From positions 85,339 through 143,259 of the forward strand of contig GG745380.1 in assembly GCA_000151295.1 (NCBI GenBank): DNA of 57,921 nt. The letters run 5' to 3'. Source of the stretch: Allomyces macrogynus ATCC 38327. Taxonomy: Eukaryota > Blastocladiomycota > Blastocladiomycetes > Blastocladiales > Blastocladiaceae. This document shows positions 8,826-20,190 of this stretch, piece by piece. Each line of letters begins with the position of its first letter. Within the stretch, counting starts at the first letter, position 1. A program made the position numbers and the translations under genes. The notes under the pieces were generated by a model. It was given only the letters and a program-made list of their open reading frames with translations. It was not told where the DNA came from and searched no databases.

Positions 8826-11800
8826 TTACCGGAACCGCCCATGCCCATGCCGCTCACGACTCGGTCCCGCCGCGGCCGCACCCGCGCCTGCACTCCCACC
8901 GGCCAGTGCCGCCGGCACGGGCGCCGGGTCCGGGACGACCGCCTCGTCGCCCGCGCCACCATTCGACTGAATCTGCTTGGACCAGAGTTCCGAATACAAT
9001 CCGTTCTCGTTCGCAAGCAACTCGTCGTGCGTGCCCTGCTCGACCACCTGCCCGTCCTTGACGACGGCGATCATATCAGCGTGCACGATGGTCGACAGCC
9101 GGTGCGCAATGATCAGCGTCGTGCGGTCGCGCGCGACGGCGGTCATGGCCGCTTGGATGTGCCGCTCAGTGTTGGTGTCGAGCGCCGACGAATATTCGTC
9201 GAGAAGCAGGATCTGCGGGTTCTTGAGAATCGTGCGCGCGATCGCGACGCGCTGCTTTTCGCCACCACTACAAAACAGTCGGAACACCAACCGTCAGCAC
9301 CTGCCGCGCTCCACCCACTCCATGACGAAACCCGAAACGCACCTCAACCGCATCCCGCGCTCACCGACGACCGTCTGGTACCCCTTCGGGAACGACAGCA
9401 CCTTATCATGAATCTGAGCGGCCTGTGCGGCGCGATACACCTCCTCCTCGGTCGCGCTCGGGCGAGCATACGAGATATTGTAATAAATCGTATCGTTGAA
9501 GAGCACCGTATCCTGCGGCACCACGCCAATCGCGGCACGCAGACTCGCCTGCGTCACGTCGCGCACGTCCTGGCCGTCGATCGCGATCGCGCCGTTTTGC
9601 ACGTCGTAGAAACGGAAGAGGAGGCGGAAAATGGTCGATTTGCCGCCGCCCGACGGACCAACCAGGGCCACGGTCTTGCCGGCGGGGATGGTGAGCGTGA
9701 AGTCGGTCAAAGCAGGGTGCGCGGGGTCGTAGCTGAACCCAACATGCGAGAAAGTCACGGTGCCGCCTTTGAGTGACAAAGTGCGCGCGTTCGGGCGGTC
9801 TTGTACGTCAACGTCGGCGTCGAACAGCTTGAGCATTTTTTCCATGTCTGGAGAGGAAACGGAGGTGAGCCGGGTGACGCGTGCGCGCGCGAAATAACAA
9901 TAACAAAAACAATAAACAATCAATCGTTGCGATGGTCAAGACGCAACGTACCAATGAAGTTTTGCTGGATGACGCGGTACCTAGAGAGCCAGAACCATTT
10001 GGTCACCTTCCCACTCGAAAAAAAAAAAGACACCAAACGCATCCACGCCAACGTACATAGTCCCAAACCAGTTTAGTGGCGCCGCGAGCTGCAGCATGTA
10101 CGTGTAGAACATGATAAAGTCGCCAATCGTCAACGTGCCGAGGACGACGCGGTACCCGCACAGCAGCGACCCCGCGAGCAACCCGACCGAAATCACGAGC
10201 GTCTGCGTCATGTTAAGCACTTGCAGCGAGCCCGACGACGACCAGTCGGCGCGGTTATAGTCGCGAATCGCCTTTTCGTACCGCTGAATCTCAAATTCCT
10301 CGGCACCATAGTACTTGACGGTTTCGAAATTGAGCAGCGAGTCGACGCCGATTTGCGACGTGCGGTTGTCGAGCTCGATCATGCTGCGGCGGAACTTGGT
10401 GCGCCATTCGGTGATCACGACGGTCGCGAAAATGTACATGCCCATGGTCACGATCACGAGAATGCCTGCAGGTGGAGAGTAGGGACGCGGTGATCAGATC
10501 CGATCGCGGCTGGCGATTAGTCGCGACCGGGAACCAGCGTACCAAAGTAAATATCAAACTGAATGATAAAATACGCCGCGGCGACCGCGATATCCGCGAG
10601 CACCGGCACGAGCGTAAACACGAGCATTTGCAATAACGACACGATACTCGTGGTCCCCCGATCGAGCACGCGCAACACCTCGCCCGTCTTGCGGTGCACG
10701 TGCCAGCGCAAAGACAGCGCGTGCAAGTGCCGGAACATGCGCACCGACAATTCGCGTGTCGTGTACTGCCCCGACGGGCAGCCAGAGCAAATGACTGCAG
10801 GTTCGACAGGAACCCGCTCTGCAAAAAGCGCGCGCCGGCCAAAAAAGATCATGCCACCGGGAAGGTGCCGATGGTCAGGTCGTCAATGACGTGCTTGTAG
10901 GCGAGCGGCACGAGCACCATGACGAATCTATGGGGTAGTAGTACGCGGTGATGATGAGTCGGGCATTTTGGCGGAGATGGGCAACAAAAATGGGGATCAC
11001 GAATCGCAAAGTGGCAGCGTGTGCGCTTTATTGCAGCGTAAACGCGCAAGCGAGCCAGAGATGTGGGGGTAGGTGTACAAAATTCGTGCGAGCGCAAGCA
11101 GACAGGAAAAGATACAGCGGAGGGTCTGATTGAAGGGCGGTGGGAAGGTAGACGGTCTAAAATCGCTCTCTTCGCCACACGGTCCTCGACGGGACCAGCA
11201 AGAAAACAAAAACACGAGAGGAGAAGATCAACGCTACCGTCCAGCAAGAAGCGTGGTAAAGCACAGCAACACGAGTACTTGCAGCATCGGGTGGTTGCTC
11301 GGCGACATGAACGGCAGGAGCTTGCGCAGACGCGCGGTCCCCTCGGCCACGACACCGCCGTCGTTATCGCTCGCGGTCTGCTGCTGATGTGCGGGAGGCG
11401 TCTGAGCCGGGCGGGCTGCACCGGCTTCCAGATCGGCCGTGACCGCGGTGGCCGCTGCGACGGGCTCGTTGGTCGGGGCCGGGTCGCGCGTGAGCGGGTG
11501 GACAATTGCGAGCGTGATTGCGAGACCAAACAGGTGGAGCACGCGCAGGAGGTACGACGAGTAAAGGAACTTGTCGTAGGGCGCAATGGTTGACGCTACA
11601 ATGGGGGTGGATCAGGTCAAATTCGGGTCACGGCTCGATCAAAAGTTGCCGAAATGAACACGGCAACACGTACGAATATCGCTCATGGCATTGCGCACCC
11701 AATCGGGCACGGCGAGTGCCTCAGCAACGAGCAACAACACCCAGAACGCGGCGGTCGCGCCCGAAAACGAATCGAGCTTGCGCACTTCCACGCCCATGAT

Positions 11801-12184
11801 GGCGCGGTTCAACCAGGCCGCGACCAGCACGGCGCCGGTCCACGCGGCCAGCGGCGTCGCCCAAACGGCCTCGGTCAGGCCGGCGAGCACGAGAAGGACC
11901 ACATCGACGACCAGCGAGATAATGACGGTCGCGACAAAAAAGCGTGTGCATTGCCAGAGGCCGGGACGCACGGCGCGGCGCGCGCGGTCGAGGCGAATGT
12001 ACCCGACGGTCGTGGTCTGGCGGTAGGCGAACGCGACGGCGAGCGCGTTGATTGTGAAGAGGGCGAGTGCCGCGGCCGGGTACCGCGTGCACGGGTCCCA
12101 TTGTGCGTCGCGCAGCACGCCCGCGGGACACCACCAGTTGGCGGCGTCGGGGCCGCTGCCGCTGTCCATGAGCTGCGTGGTCAT
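8826..12184 (-). CDS. ABCB6/HMT1-like half-size ABC transporter, frame damaged in TMD1
   Basis: Minus-strand gene starting at the ATG at 12184. Exons, in coding order: 12184-11674, 11595-11238, from 10927 through a damaged region to 10543, 10465-10057, 9980-9952, 9847-9343 and 9267-8826. An N-terminal extra membrane domain (TMD0) precedes the ABC core, as in ABCB6 and fission-yeast Hmt1. Core markers are [31 protein letters not shown], Walker [11 protein letters not shown]-loop [11 protein letters not shown], signature LSGGEKQR (rebuilt across an intron), Walker [13 protein letters not shown] (DEY where homologues have DEA) and AHRLST. Family members move porphyrins or heavy-metal thiol conjugates across organelle or vacuole membranes. 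Between 10780 and 10851 the frame meets a TGA and two single-base shifts within conserved sequence, so the product may be inactive or the assembly wrong. One intron (10928-11237, donor gtagcg) is unusually long. Confidence 0.85.
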
Positions 12185-13056
12185 GGTCGTTGGAAGCCGC
12201 GTGGATCAAAGGCCGGGAGATCAAGGGTGCCGCTTGCAGATTGAGCAGGGAGAGAGGAGCAATCTTGAACGAGTTGCTGGTAATCGATTTGCTGGTAATT
12301 GATTTGCTGCCCCTGAAGATGTGGTCGACCAACCCTAGATCGCGCGCGGGCGTCGCTTGCTGCCGGTGGCCGTCGTGGTTGCGTGGGCTGTGCTGCTGCT
12401 CGTCGCCGTCGCTGGTCGCGTCGTTGTCGTCCCTCGGTCGTCAGGCAGCAGTCGGCGGAGGAAGAGGTGGATGACTGATTCGAAGATTGGAAGCGGGGGT
12501 TGCGGTGGACACGCGTTCCCCTGGTGGAAACAGGCGGCGGTGAGCGGTGATCGGCTGCCCTCGCTGACGTCAGGCCGCACTCTCAGGTGGAACTGACCAC
12601 GTGGGGAGGGCGGTCGACCGCTCCGACTTCTGCGTTCCGAGCCACCTCAGCCACCTCAGCCACTCGCGCCACGCCCTGATGAGATGGACCGGCGTGCCGT
12701 TGCGGCTTGCCGGCGCGTCCCGTCGGCGCCTGAACGATCCGTTTTTCTGGTCGGCCGAGTCGGCCAGCGACAAGTCGCCACCGCCTCTGCAAACCCCCAC
12801 CCAAATTTTCCTCGATGTGGGGGAGCTACAGCAAATCGCGATGGCGCCGACTGGCCAACTGTCGCGTCGTCTTCGTCGACGGACGCAGCTCCTCAACACG
12901 ACTAGCCCGCCGCGCACCCGAAACTGCTGCGACTTGCTGCAAATTGCTCGTGACTGTCGGCCCACTACTGGGCTCGCGGCGTTTTTGGACCCAACTGCCG
13001 CCTTTGAGCCGGCACGATAGACTAGCTGCAAGCGTGAACCGACAGCAACTATTGCC
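12185..13056. promoter_or_regulatory. Divergent intergenic region, ABC transporter and carrier
   Basis: 872 bases between divergent starts. No coding signature is seen. The carrier start at 13057 depends on a splice inference, so some of this region may be carrier 5' UTR. Confidence 0.4.
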
Positions 13057-14474
13057 ATGGGTGCGTTTGGCATCTAGCTTGGGCGCAGACAGGGTGCCGA
13101 CAGAATGCGAACGAACCAAGGACCCGTCCGCGACTGTGCCACACGTCGTGACAAGCGCCGCTCACCAGGCTGAGCGCTCTTTGCCGTGTAGCCTCGAGCG
13201 CTAATGATTTCATTGCCGGCGCCGTGAGCGGCGGGCTCGGCGTGCTTGTCGGGAACCCGCTCGACGTGATCAAGGTCCGGTTGCAGACCGCTGCAGCCGC
13301 GTCGGCGCCCGTCGTTTCCCATGCATCTGCTGTGCCGCCACCAACAAGGCCCGTGCCCGCAGCCGTCTTCAACGCACCTTCAACCGGGTCCGGTGCTGTC
13401 GCGACGTTGCACGCACCGACCGCGGCCGAATCGACGCTTGCACAGGTGCGCCGGCTCGTCAACCGCGAGGGTGTGGCCAGTCTGTTCCGCGGCGCGTCGG
13501 CGCCCATCATGTCGACGGCCGCCATGAACAGCATGCTGTTTGTCTCCTACTCGGCCGCGTTGCGCAGTTTGCAAAGGCAAAAGGACGACGATGGTGGGGT
13601 CAACTCGGCGCGCGCACCTTCTATCGCTGAGGCATCAGTTGCCGGACTCGCAGCGGGATTCGGTACGTGCACGCACACGTCCATCGTTCGCCCTTGCTCA
13701 ACACTCACTTCTTGTGCGCACGACCATAGCATGCTTCCTCATCTCGACCCCAACCGAACTCATCAAGTGCCGCGCGCAATACATCCGCTCCTCGTCCACC
13801 CTCTCCACCTCCTCGGCCGACTGTTCGCGCCCGTTGACCCTGCGCTTGGGCCCAGCACGCACGCTGCACTTGCCCGCTCACAACGCACTCGCTGTGGCCG
13901 CGCACGTGGCGCGCACGCACGGCCCGCTCGGGTTTTACCGCGGCGGATTCGTGACCCTCTGGCGCGACGCGCCCGGATACGCGGTCTATTTTGGAGCCTA
14001 CGAGGCGGGGAAAGGTGCGATGCGGTGGGCATTAGATCGCGGTGCCGGGGAGGTCGAGGCCGGGTCAGTCGCACATGAGGCGCGTGAGCGCGCGGTGCAG
14101 TTCTGGGCCGGTGGACTGGCAGGGGTTGCCAGCTGGGTACTCTATGCCGTTGTTCGTCCAGTCCATTTAGGTGAGCGACGCTGACTGACTGACTTCATCT
14201 CCAGGGCTCGATCTACCCACTCGACGTGGTCAAGTCGCGCATCCAAACGACCACCGCGCCCATGCACCCCGTCTCCACCCCGCTGCTTGCCCGACTCGTC
14301 GCGCCGGTACGCGAAACGTGGGTGGTCACGCAGGCCGTTTGGCACACCGACGGCGCGCGCGGGTTCTTGCGCGGGTTGAAACCGACTTTGATTCGCGCGT
14401 TTTACGTGAATGCCGTCACGTTCCTTGGGTACGAAGTGTGCATGGACGTGCTGGAGCGTCGCGCGCGGTGGTAG
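13057..14474 (+). CDS. Mitochondrial carrier family (SLC25) protein, carnitine/basic amino-acid carrier-like
   Basis: Proposed exons: 13057-13060 (only ATG plus one base), 13192-13662, 13730-14136 and 14205-14474; 383 aa. The tiny first exon is inferred because gccATGG is followed directly by donor gtgcgt, and joining to ...gtgtag/CC gives MASSANDFIAGAVSG. All three carrier repeats are visible: NPLDVIKVRLQ, STPTELIKCRAQ and YPLDVVKSRIQ, each the P-x-[DE]-x-x-K-x-R signature, with downstream FRG, FYRGG and FLRGLKPT motifs. The second repeat has Glu in place of Asp, common in the carnitine/acylcarnitine and ornithine carrier branch. A long Pro/Ala insert follows repeat 1, helix 1. It acts in the mitochondrial inner membrane; the exact substrate is not determined. 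Confidence 0.82.
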
Positions 14475-14753
14475 ATTTTCGGTTCTGTATGTGCTGAAGT
14501 ACCCCCCCTCCCCTCCCCTCCCCTGGCTGCCATCCACTGTTGCATCGACGCTGTACATGATTGTATCTTTTTTTTTTTTGAGCGGGGGAGTCCAAATGCA
14601 TCTTTCTTTGCTGGATTCTGGCCCAGATTGTGTCTGTGCAAGATGGCTGGACCCGATCGATCGGTGCGATACCTTCGCGCGTCTGACAGAGTCGACAACG
14701 CGCTTCCTATACAGGCACTCTTGCTGTGTTCGCGCGGACGCGGGTCCATGGCG

Positions 14754-14853
14754 NNNNNNNNNNNNNNNNNNNNNNNNNNNNNNNNNNNNNNNNNNNNNNN
14801 NNNNNNNNNNNNNNNNNNNNNNNNNNNNNNNNNNNNNNNNNNNNNNNNNNNNN
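14754..14853. other. Assembly gap of 100 N
   Basis: Exactly 100 undetermined bases, the usual placeholder for a gap of unknown size, between the carrier gene and a tRNA gene. Confidence 0.99.
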
Positions 14854-15410
14854 CATGCCTAATCATCATACTACGCATTTTCGTCACGATCTTCCTCATA
14901 CAGCTTGACAGTCATGGCTTGCATTCATCCATGATGTCACATCGATCTGATTTCCCAGCAGTCTTGATCGTTCGATCGACTGAGCTAGCATCGCTTCTGG
15001 CTCTGTTCCACGCGTCTTTCTCAGTGGTTCTTTTCGTCGCTTGCCTGCTCCGAGCAGCACACTACTCCTCTTATCTGCCTTGATGATCCTCTTCCTCTCT
15101 CTCACTAGTTATGCCTCCAACCCAGATGAACTCCCTCCCTTCCCATTCTGTTTTTTTTTTTGTTGGCTCGACCCCGCCAGGACCCTACCCGTCACCATAC
15201 GCCCCCTACCATTCACCTCACCCCTCCGCCCGCGCTCCGCTCCCCCACGCCCCCTCCCCCCCTCTCTCACCCCAACCTGCCTGTCCCCTTCCCCCCTAAC
15301 CTCGCTTTCCCCCCCAGGCTGGCCGCCTCCGTGCCGGTCCCTAAAGAAGCCTACTCGTTTCCCCTCCCCCTCTCCTCCTTTTGCCCCTCGACGGCGCGAT
15401 TTGCCTAGCG

Positions 15411-15422
15411 GGGGGGGGGGGG
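15411..15422. repeat. Poly-G run at the end of a pyrimidine-rich tract
   Basis: A run of about 12 G directly follows roughly 250 bases of almost pure C/T on the plus strand. Similar C/G homopolymers occur at about 17670, 19181 and 34682. Confidence 0.8.
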
Positions 15423-15492
15423 GAATCGCGACATGGTCGTGAGGATGGGGAGGGTGAGAACTGAAGGCCACGTCATTCAGAAACAAATGCGG

Positions 15493-15501
15493 TATATATA
15501 A
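15493..15501 (+). promoter_or_regulatory. TATA element upstream of tRNA-Ser copy 2
   Basis: TATATATAA lies 38 bp before the tRNA 5' end, at the same spacing as in copy 1. Conserved words between the element and the tRNA (ACTTT, GGCAAGTCAA) show that the duplication included the 5' flank. Confidence 0.5.
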
Positions 15502-15538
15502 ACTTTATCCGATTGCGTTGGCAAGTCAAAAACGAATG

Positions 15539-15620
15539 GACAACATGGCCGAGTGGTTAAGGCGTCTGACTACTAATCAGATACCCTTGTGGTGCGCAGG
15601 TTCGAACCCTGCTGTTGTCG
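15539..15620 (+). tRNA. tRNA-Ser, anticodon ACT (copy 2)
   Basis: Same 82-nt sequence as the minus-strand gene at 4139-4220: acceptor GACAACA/TGTTGTC with G73, loop CTACTAA, long variable arm, intact A and B boxes (TGGCCGAGTGG-type and GGTTCGAACCC). The anticodon reads ACT. The 3' flank has no obvious T run, so the terminator is not identified. Confidence 0.9.
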
Positions 15621-15795
15621 TGAACATTGCAACTCAGCTTCCCACACTCCAACCTTGAAACCTTTTGGTGTTTTCAAGACAGCCAATGGCGCAATTTCTC
15701 GCAGTGGAGCACATGCAGACTTGCAGTCCCATACAGTCCCAGATTCAGCCAACGCGCGCGCACTTCAAATTGGATTCTATTTCCATCCATTTTTA

Positions 15796-18716
15796 TCACA
15801 GCGCCCCACCCCTCCCTCCACCCCGTGGCGATGCTGGTACGACGCTCACGGCAGGCAACTGGTCCAGACTGCCGCGGCGCGAATCGAGATCCACGTCCTC
15901 ATCCTGCACCCCTCCCAGCTCGGCCAACACGTCCACGAGCCCCTCGTCGAGCGCGGCCGGCCGCGCATCGGGGGTCCAAATTCCAGCGTACACGGCTCGC
16001 CACGCGACGCTGGACAGGAACGCGCCTGTATCGACGTCCTCGTGGTACTCAGCGGCGAGTTCGGGCGCGGGCTATGTGAAGTGGAGGTGGTGAGTATATG
16101 TCGGTGCGATTAGAGAAGGAGGAGATGGAGCACGTACGGGTGGTGGTTGCGGCCGATACGCCATGGCCGCGTCGGCCACGTGCCGTACGACCGCGTCGGG
16201 CGATTGGCCAGTTGGGATCTTTGTGCGAAAGTACGCGATCGACTGTGGGAAAAAACATGGTGAGCGTGGATCCAGTTGCGACATAGTGAAAGTGACGTCC
16301 ATACCGCTTCGATTCTCGCGACCACGGCCGCAATCTGTGGCTCGCTACGTAACGGCGCGAGTACGTCGGCCTTGACGAGCAATGCCACGACCACGTGCGC
16401 ATTGAACCGCACATTCACCGGGTGTAGGACCGCCGCGAGCACGTGCACGAGCAACGCCGCGACATCGACGTACACGGCATAGTCCACGGGCTACAAACCC
16501 ATTCGCGTCAGTCCACTCTCTCCCTGAGCCCAACCACGCGACGCGCAACGCAACGTACCGGATTCACCTCCCCACCCGCCTCTACGGACCAACTCCCTCT
16601 CCTCCCAAATCTCGGCGAACTCGGCGTCGTCGCCGCTGACGCCGTCTCGTTCCCATCCTCGATCCCAACCACCGCGCCCACGGCTAACTTCGCGACCCGG
16701 CGCGCGACCACATCCACCCACCGCACGAGCCGCAGCGCGACCGCTGGATGCACGTGTTGCCATCCCCGCGCCAAGTTCGCGAGCATCGCCGCACACTGCG
16801 CATGCAGGTACCGGTCGCGCACGGTCGCGAGATTGCCCTGGATCACGCGCATCAGCACGAGCACGGTCAGGTCGGCCAGGGAGAGGGCCAGGATGCGCCG
16901 GTCCCCGAGCCATGCGGGGGCCGCGACGGTCACGCGCATGAGCGCGGCGAGGTACGCGTCGTCGTGCGTGAGGGTGAGAAGGGTCGCGAAGTGCGTGTAG
17001 ATGCGGTCGTATGGGACGGAGTTGGCGGCGGCGAGGACGGTGGGCGCGGGGACGGCGAGGGATGAAGTACCCGTGGGGGTGATGGGGGTCGTGGGGACGG
17101 TGCCGTGGTTGATGGGCTGGAAGAATGCTTGGTAGATGAACTTGAGAATTGGGACGAGCTACATTCCGGTCGTCGTCGTCAGCCATTTGTTCAGCAGCGA
17201 ACCGCTTCTCCCCACCACACGATACGCACCAGCGCATCCGGATCCGTCTGTGCAAGCACAACCTCGCGAAATTCGCCATTTTTGACGACCAACGTGTACA
17301 GCACCAGCGCGGCACTCGCGTCGGCCACGCTCGCCTGCGCCCACCTGAGTGCCGCGCGGTAACTAATCCCGGCGTCAGCCGTATCGGCGACACTCCACAA
17401 TGCCATTCAAATGCAGGCACATTCCGCGCGCATCGCCGCGAAGACGCCAAGGAATCGCACCCGCGAAGGTCGCGGCACGGCGCGAAATCAACGGGTTTTC
17501 GCGCTGCTGCCGCCGAGAAACATGCTCGAAATGGACCCGAACAGACCGACATTCGCGGATGCGGGCGGGTCGGCGGTTGCGGCCGCGGTCGCGAGCGAGA
17601 AGAGCCTTTGGATGAGTGGGCCCGGGTCTAGCGAGCTGGAAGGCGTGGAGTGAGTTGCTGGGGGTGGGGTGGGGGGGGGGGGGTGGAGAACGTGCGAAAT
17701 GACATAAGTGGGATCGTACCACGCGCGCAATGCGAGGACCATGGGCGAGATAGCGGGCTCGTCGTCGTCGTTCGGGTCGGCGTCAATGAAGTCGACTTGG
17801 TCGGCCAGGATTGCGAGGAACAGTAGGAGCATCGACTCGTACGCGTCGTGCGTCGCGTGGCTAGCATTTTCGGGAGAGTGAGCGTCGAACGAGGAAACGG
17901 GTGGTGAGTCGAGCAACGCACGTCAACGGTACGTCCACGATGGCGCGGGTCAAGACCGTGACCAGCCGAATTCCTACAATGCCGGTAGCGCGTCAGTGGT
18001 ATGGAGGGAAGCGCATTCGACAGCCGAGTCACGCACGCGTTTCGAGCGCAGGACAATGGTCGGTCCACTGCATGGGCCCGTGCGCGACAAAATGCCGCAG
18101 GTAAATGGTCGTCAGCTGGACCAGATTTGCGGTTTCCGTGCTCGGCATCTGGCTGTGCAGGGCGGTAAGTTCGTCAGAGCTGTTCCGTTTGGCCGACTAG
18201 GACGGGATAAAACAAGACTGACCCGTCTCTTGCGCAATCCGCATCGAGCTTGGCGGCGAGGGTCGAGACAAGGGTGTCGAAATTATGTGTCGTAGGCTCG
18301 TTCAGCGCTGCGGTCGTCATTCGCCGTCAGCAATTCCGCACCTCGTCGTCGGAGTGGCAATGGACGGCAAAGTCGCGCACCCAAACTGGCCCCGAGCTCC
18401 TTCGTTGCCGTCCACCTTGCCCGGTCATCGTCACTACCAGATGGTACATCAGTTCGGCTGTTCGTCGTCGAACTTTACTCGTGATTCACACTTTGATCAC
18501 TCACCTCGTCCTTACGACCGGAATCGATTCTTTGCGCAACAGCGCGCCAAACGCGTCGCCCAATGACGCGAGCGGCTGCGTTGACGCAACAATGCGCAAT
18601 GCTTGGAGGACGAGCAGCGAGAGCCCGGCCGCACCGGCGGCAGCTGCAGCGGCGGTTGCTGGAGTTGCGGTTGCGGGCGTTGGGATGGCCGAAGCGGCGC
18701 GGGAGCGCGCGACCAT
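15796..18716 (-). CDS. Dymeclin (DYM)-like Golgi protein, model incomplete
   Basis: Minus-strand, many exons. Well-supported exons, in coding order: 18179-18037, 17973 to about 17500 (with internal introns, one containing a poly-C tract), up to 17230, 17158-16559, 16490-16305, 16242-16138 and 16071-15796. Dymeclin landmarks are TANLVQLTTIYLRHF, LTRAIVDVPLT, AALVLYTLVVKN, LAQTDPDALLVPIL, and LVLMRVIQGNLATVRDRYLH followed by AQCAAMLANL, which match the human protein closely in order. Dymeclin is a peripheral Golgi protein needed for normal secretory traffic. Two parts are unresolved: around 17400-17495 two in-frame TGA codons separate conserved blocks, and the first exons (18223-18716) are tentative. 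The start at 18716 (CCAAGATGG) is a guess. An intron at 18180-18222 would be only 43 nt. Confidence 0.7.
17665..17686. repeat. G-rich run (intronic poly-C on coding strand)
   Basis: A GGGGTGGGG block is followed by about 12 G. On the dymeclin coding strand this is a C run just before a CAG acceptor, so it probably acts as the pyrimidine tract of an intron with donor gtacga. Confidence 0.6.
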
Positions 18717-20108
18717 CTTGGTGCTTCACTCACTGGTGCTTGGTTTGCAGCAAGTTGGGGACAGATCGTGCTGGAAATTCGGTCTTGAGTTCGTTGTGCA
18801 GCGCCAACGACACATTTTTGATGCTTCCAGCATGGCGAGCTGGCAGGCGACGCTTGGCGTGACCGCGTTGCGACGCCACGGCGATAGGGCGCATTTCCCG
18901 ATCATGCACATGGGTCCGACCGCTCTTGATTCATTGCGCTCACCTCGCCCAGACCGGCGGGAAGACAAGTCCAAATCCAGAAATTCGCAAGCACGCGGGC
19001 GCCCTGTGCGCGTGTCGCTTTCTCTCGACGCACCCTGAAATGAGCATCGATGGGAGCTTGACACGACACGTCACGACACGAGTTATCCGCTGGTCGACGA
19101 AGGGCAGCTGGAGCCGGAACGGCACGGTCAGAGTCTGCCCATGCTGCAATGTGACGCACAAGATTGAATGAATGTCGATCCCCCCCCCCCCCCCCCCCCA
19201 GCGAACACAGCAAACCGCGTGACGTTGATCACAACGATAATGAGGACGACGACGCACTGTTCAGCACTGGACAATCCATGGAAACCTTGCAAATCGACGC
19301 GAGGCGTATTCCCCTGACCAGTTTGTGTCAGCCATGCCTTGAGACCAGAAGGAACCGCAAGCACGCAGGACGTTTGTTTCACGTCTCCCATTTGTTGACA
19401 ACCTCAATATCACTGATCACTGAGCACTAGGAAATAACAAAGACGAGACGGCGCGAGTCAGAGGACGCAACAGGCACAGCATGCTTGTACCTGTACCCAT
19501 GCAAGACAACGGACAAGATCGATCTTCGTGGTGGAGGCTGGTGAGGCAGAGTTTGTACGCTCTGCAGCACCCCGCTGAACCAGGAGCTGGTGGAAGCTGA
19601 TCTGTCAAAAGAACCTGTCAATACCAAACGAAACCGCTGTGCCAAACGAACGAACTTGTGCAGTGAAATTCCAATTGCCCACGCACGTCCGCAAAAATCC
19701 CTAAACGAAATGAACAGTTCCCGCTGCATTGTCCCTGCTGAACAATCGAAGTGTCAAGTAATGTCACAAATTCGGCTCCTGAATCATGAATCGAGTCGTT
19801 CCACGACCCTCCAATCCCAAATGATGAATTGAGTCACTCTGTGACCCTCCAACATCTCAAGTCGCTTCAAATTCGCCAAGCGAACCACCACCAAATGCGC
19901 CCCCTCTCCCAAACGAGCCACACCACCAAACCATCTGACCGAACAGTAAGATGAATTAAGACGCTGCAAGAACGCCGTAAATGATCAATCCGCCGCATGC
20001 ATGTTGTTGCGAGCCGGATCTTTCAAGCTGTGGCGACTCTATGGCCAACGGTACATTGCTACTTAACCATTTTTTTTCAGACCTATGTAGATGCGAGCCA
20101 AAACATCA
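18717..20108. other. Intergenic, no gene seen
   Basis: About 1.4 kb without recognisable coding content on either strand. It includes a 19-20 base C run at 19181. Base composition is less GC-rich from 19,400 onward, as in the other tRNA-bearing spacers. Confidence 0.4.
19181..19199. repeat. Poly-C run
   Basis: About 19 consecutive C. No gene is attached. It is one of several C/G homopolymers longer than 10 in the window. Confidence 0.85.
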
Positions 20109-20190
20109 GACGACGTGGCGGAGTGGTCTAACGCGTCCGACTACTAATCGGAGTCCTTCTGGAGCGCAGGTTCGAACCCTGCCGTCGTCG
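20109..20190 (+). tRNA. tRNA-Ser, anticodon ACT (copy 3, diverged)
   Basis: 82-nt cloverleaf: acceptor GACGACG/CGTCGTC with G73, D arm GCGGAGTGGTCTAACGC, anticodon stem TCCGA/TCGGA around loop CTACTAA, long variable arm, T arm GCAGG-TTCGAAC-CCTGC. The acceptor, D arm and anticodon stem differ from copies 1 and 2 by compensatory changes, yet the anticodon is again ACT. This shows ACT is maintained rather than a single mutation. No TATA is seen upstream; a T run lies about 40 bp before it. Confidence 0.9.

Larger units (their letters stand above)
14475..15538. other. Intergenic, gap and pyrimidine-rich stretch
   Basis: Contains short CCCCT repeats at about 14504-14523, a 100-N gap, a strongly pyrimidine-rich segment (15140-15390) and a G run at 15411. 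No gene is supported; open frames here reflect composition. Confidence 0.4.

Noticed and set aside
10928..11237. A hidden exon inside the 310-nt intron of the ABC gene
   Set aside because: No coding-like segment in it matches the transporter; joining LLAGR directly to [11 protein letters not shown] fits the family without additional sequence.
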